This document shows, piece by piece, positions 63,567-64,000 of a stretch of DNA of 64,000 nt. The notes beneath the pieces were generated by a model. The model did not search any database, was not told the origin of the DNA, and was given only the letters and a program-made list of their open reading frames with translations. The position numbers and the translations under genes are program-made. This DNA comes from Sphingopyxis italica (GTDB lineage: Bacteria; Pseudomonadota; Alphaproteobacteria; Sphingomonadales; Sphingomonadaceae), in the NCBI RefSeq assembly GCF_011926545.1, contig NZ_JAATIT010000004.1, forward strand, positions 124,001 through 188,000, read 5' to 3'. Positions within the stretch are counted from its first letter, which is position 1; every line of letters starts with the position of its first letter.

Positions 63567-64000
63567 GCCGCCACCGCCTCGAACAGCGGGCCGCGCTCGA
63601 CGGTCAGCGGTTCGGGATCGCCGCGATGCGCGAGGAACCAGGGGCGCGGCTTGTCGACGCCGAACGGTTTTTCGAGCCGATTGGCGACCGCATTATAGAC
63701 GAGGAAGGCGTTGGCGCGCGGGAAGGGCGTGATGTTGCCGTTCGACCCGTGCATCAGGTTGCAGTCGAACAGGATCACCGTCCCCGGCTTGCCGGTCGGC
63801 GCGACGATGCCGTGCTTGTGCGCGAGTTCGGCGAGGCTTTCCTCGTCGGGGACGCCATATTCCTGTTTCTTGAGCGAGCTCAGATAATGGTCGTCGGGGG
63901 TTTCGCCGACGCACGTCAGATAGGTGCGGTGCGATCCCGGGATGACCATGAGCGGGCCGTTGTGCGGGGTGTTCTCGGCGAGCAGCACCGACATCGACAG
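63563..64000 (-). CDS. ectD: Ectoine hydroxylase EctD (C-terminal part; 5' end beyond window)
   Basis: The last 145 or so residues of an Fe(II)/2-oxoglutarate dioxygenase converting ectoine to 5-hydroxyectoine. MVIPGSHRTYLTCVGETPDDHYLSSLKKQEYGVPDEESLAELAH and the iron-ligand region LFDCNLMHGSNGNITPFPRANAFLVYNAV are the EctD signature, with the distal iron histidine in MHGSNGN. The reading frame continues past base 64000. ectABC should lie just right of the window. Confidence 0.95.
   Translation of the reverse strand: MSMSVLLAENTPHNGPLMVIPGSHRTYLTCVGETPDDHYLSSLKKQEYGVPDEESLAELAHKHGIVAPTGKPGTVILFDCNLMHGSNGNITPFPRANAFLVYNAVANRLEKPFGVDKPRPWFLAHRGDPEPLTVERGPLFEAVAA

Overview
The window is GC-rich alphaproteobacterial DNA. 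Gene content points to the order Sphingomonadales, with a Sphingopyxis- or Sphingomonas-like host: GAAC-N7-GAAC LexA boxes, an imuA-imuB-dnaE2 cassette, DUF736/DUF2840/DUF3363 transfer genes and an Ask_Ect/EctD ectoine locus. About 59.4 kb is the right-hand part of an integrative and conjugative element (ICE). The last 4.6 kb is ordinary chromosome.

The ICE ends at 59422 in a duplicated 3' part of a tRNA-Gly(GCC) gene, next to a tyrosine integrase gene (57930-59213). The fragment lies on the + strand with its CCA end facing the chromosome, so the intact tRNA-Gly and the other ICE end should lie left of base 1. Transfer genes form two blocks. The first (33466-41145) has an FseA-like activator split across two frames, an RdfS-like excisionase, DUF2840, TraF protease, DUF736, lytic transglycosylase, VirD2-like relaxase, TraG coupling protein and a ribbon-helix-helix protein. 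The second (46356-55577) is trbBCDEJ-K-LFGI plus DUF2274. A 5.2-kb accessory insert (41158-46135) separates them.

Cargo, left to right: a CDF plus RND heavy-metal efflux operon with a divergent MerR regulator (1-6156); a defence island (6887-16000) with a fused nucleotidyltransferase-HEPN protein, an XRE/DUF2026 pair, a polyUbl-E2-JAB-E1 ubiquitin-like conjugation operon (Bil/Bub type) facing a putative papain-like peptidase, and an AbiE-type toxin-antitoxin pair behind four palindromic operators; an endonuclease-family lipoprotein and an HU protein; an SOS segment (18074-26191) with two SRAP-family proteins and the ImuA-ImuB-DnaE2 mutasome behind LexA boxes; a peroxiredoxin / persulfide-dioxygenase-like / thioredoxin-reductase-like operon (26406-28878) behind a second copy of the MerR operator; and several unknown proteins, four of them carrying an RN-x3/4-H (HEPN-like) motif. 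Four DUF736 paralogues are spread over the element.

Right of the att site, ectD (partial), ask_ect, an MFS transporter and an MHS-family transporter form one overlapping minus-strand operon for (hydroxy)ectoine synthesis and solute transport.

Most notable: the putative +1 frameshift at CCC-UGA joining the DUF6499-like and DUF2285 halves of the excision activator; the three-domain Ubl operon with a convergent peptidase and a shared divergent promoter; the four-fold 29-bp operator array upstream of the AbiE pair; and one MerR operator sequence used at two loci 20 kb apart. All family names come from recognising motifs and gene order by eye; no database search was run.
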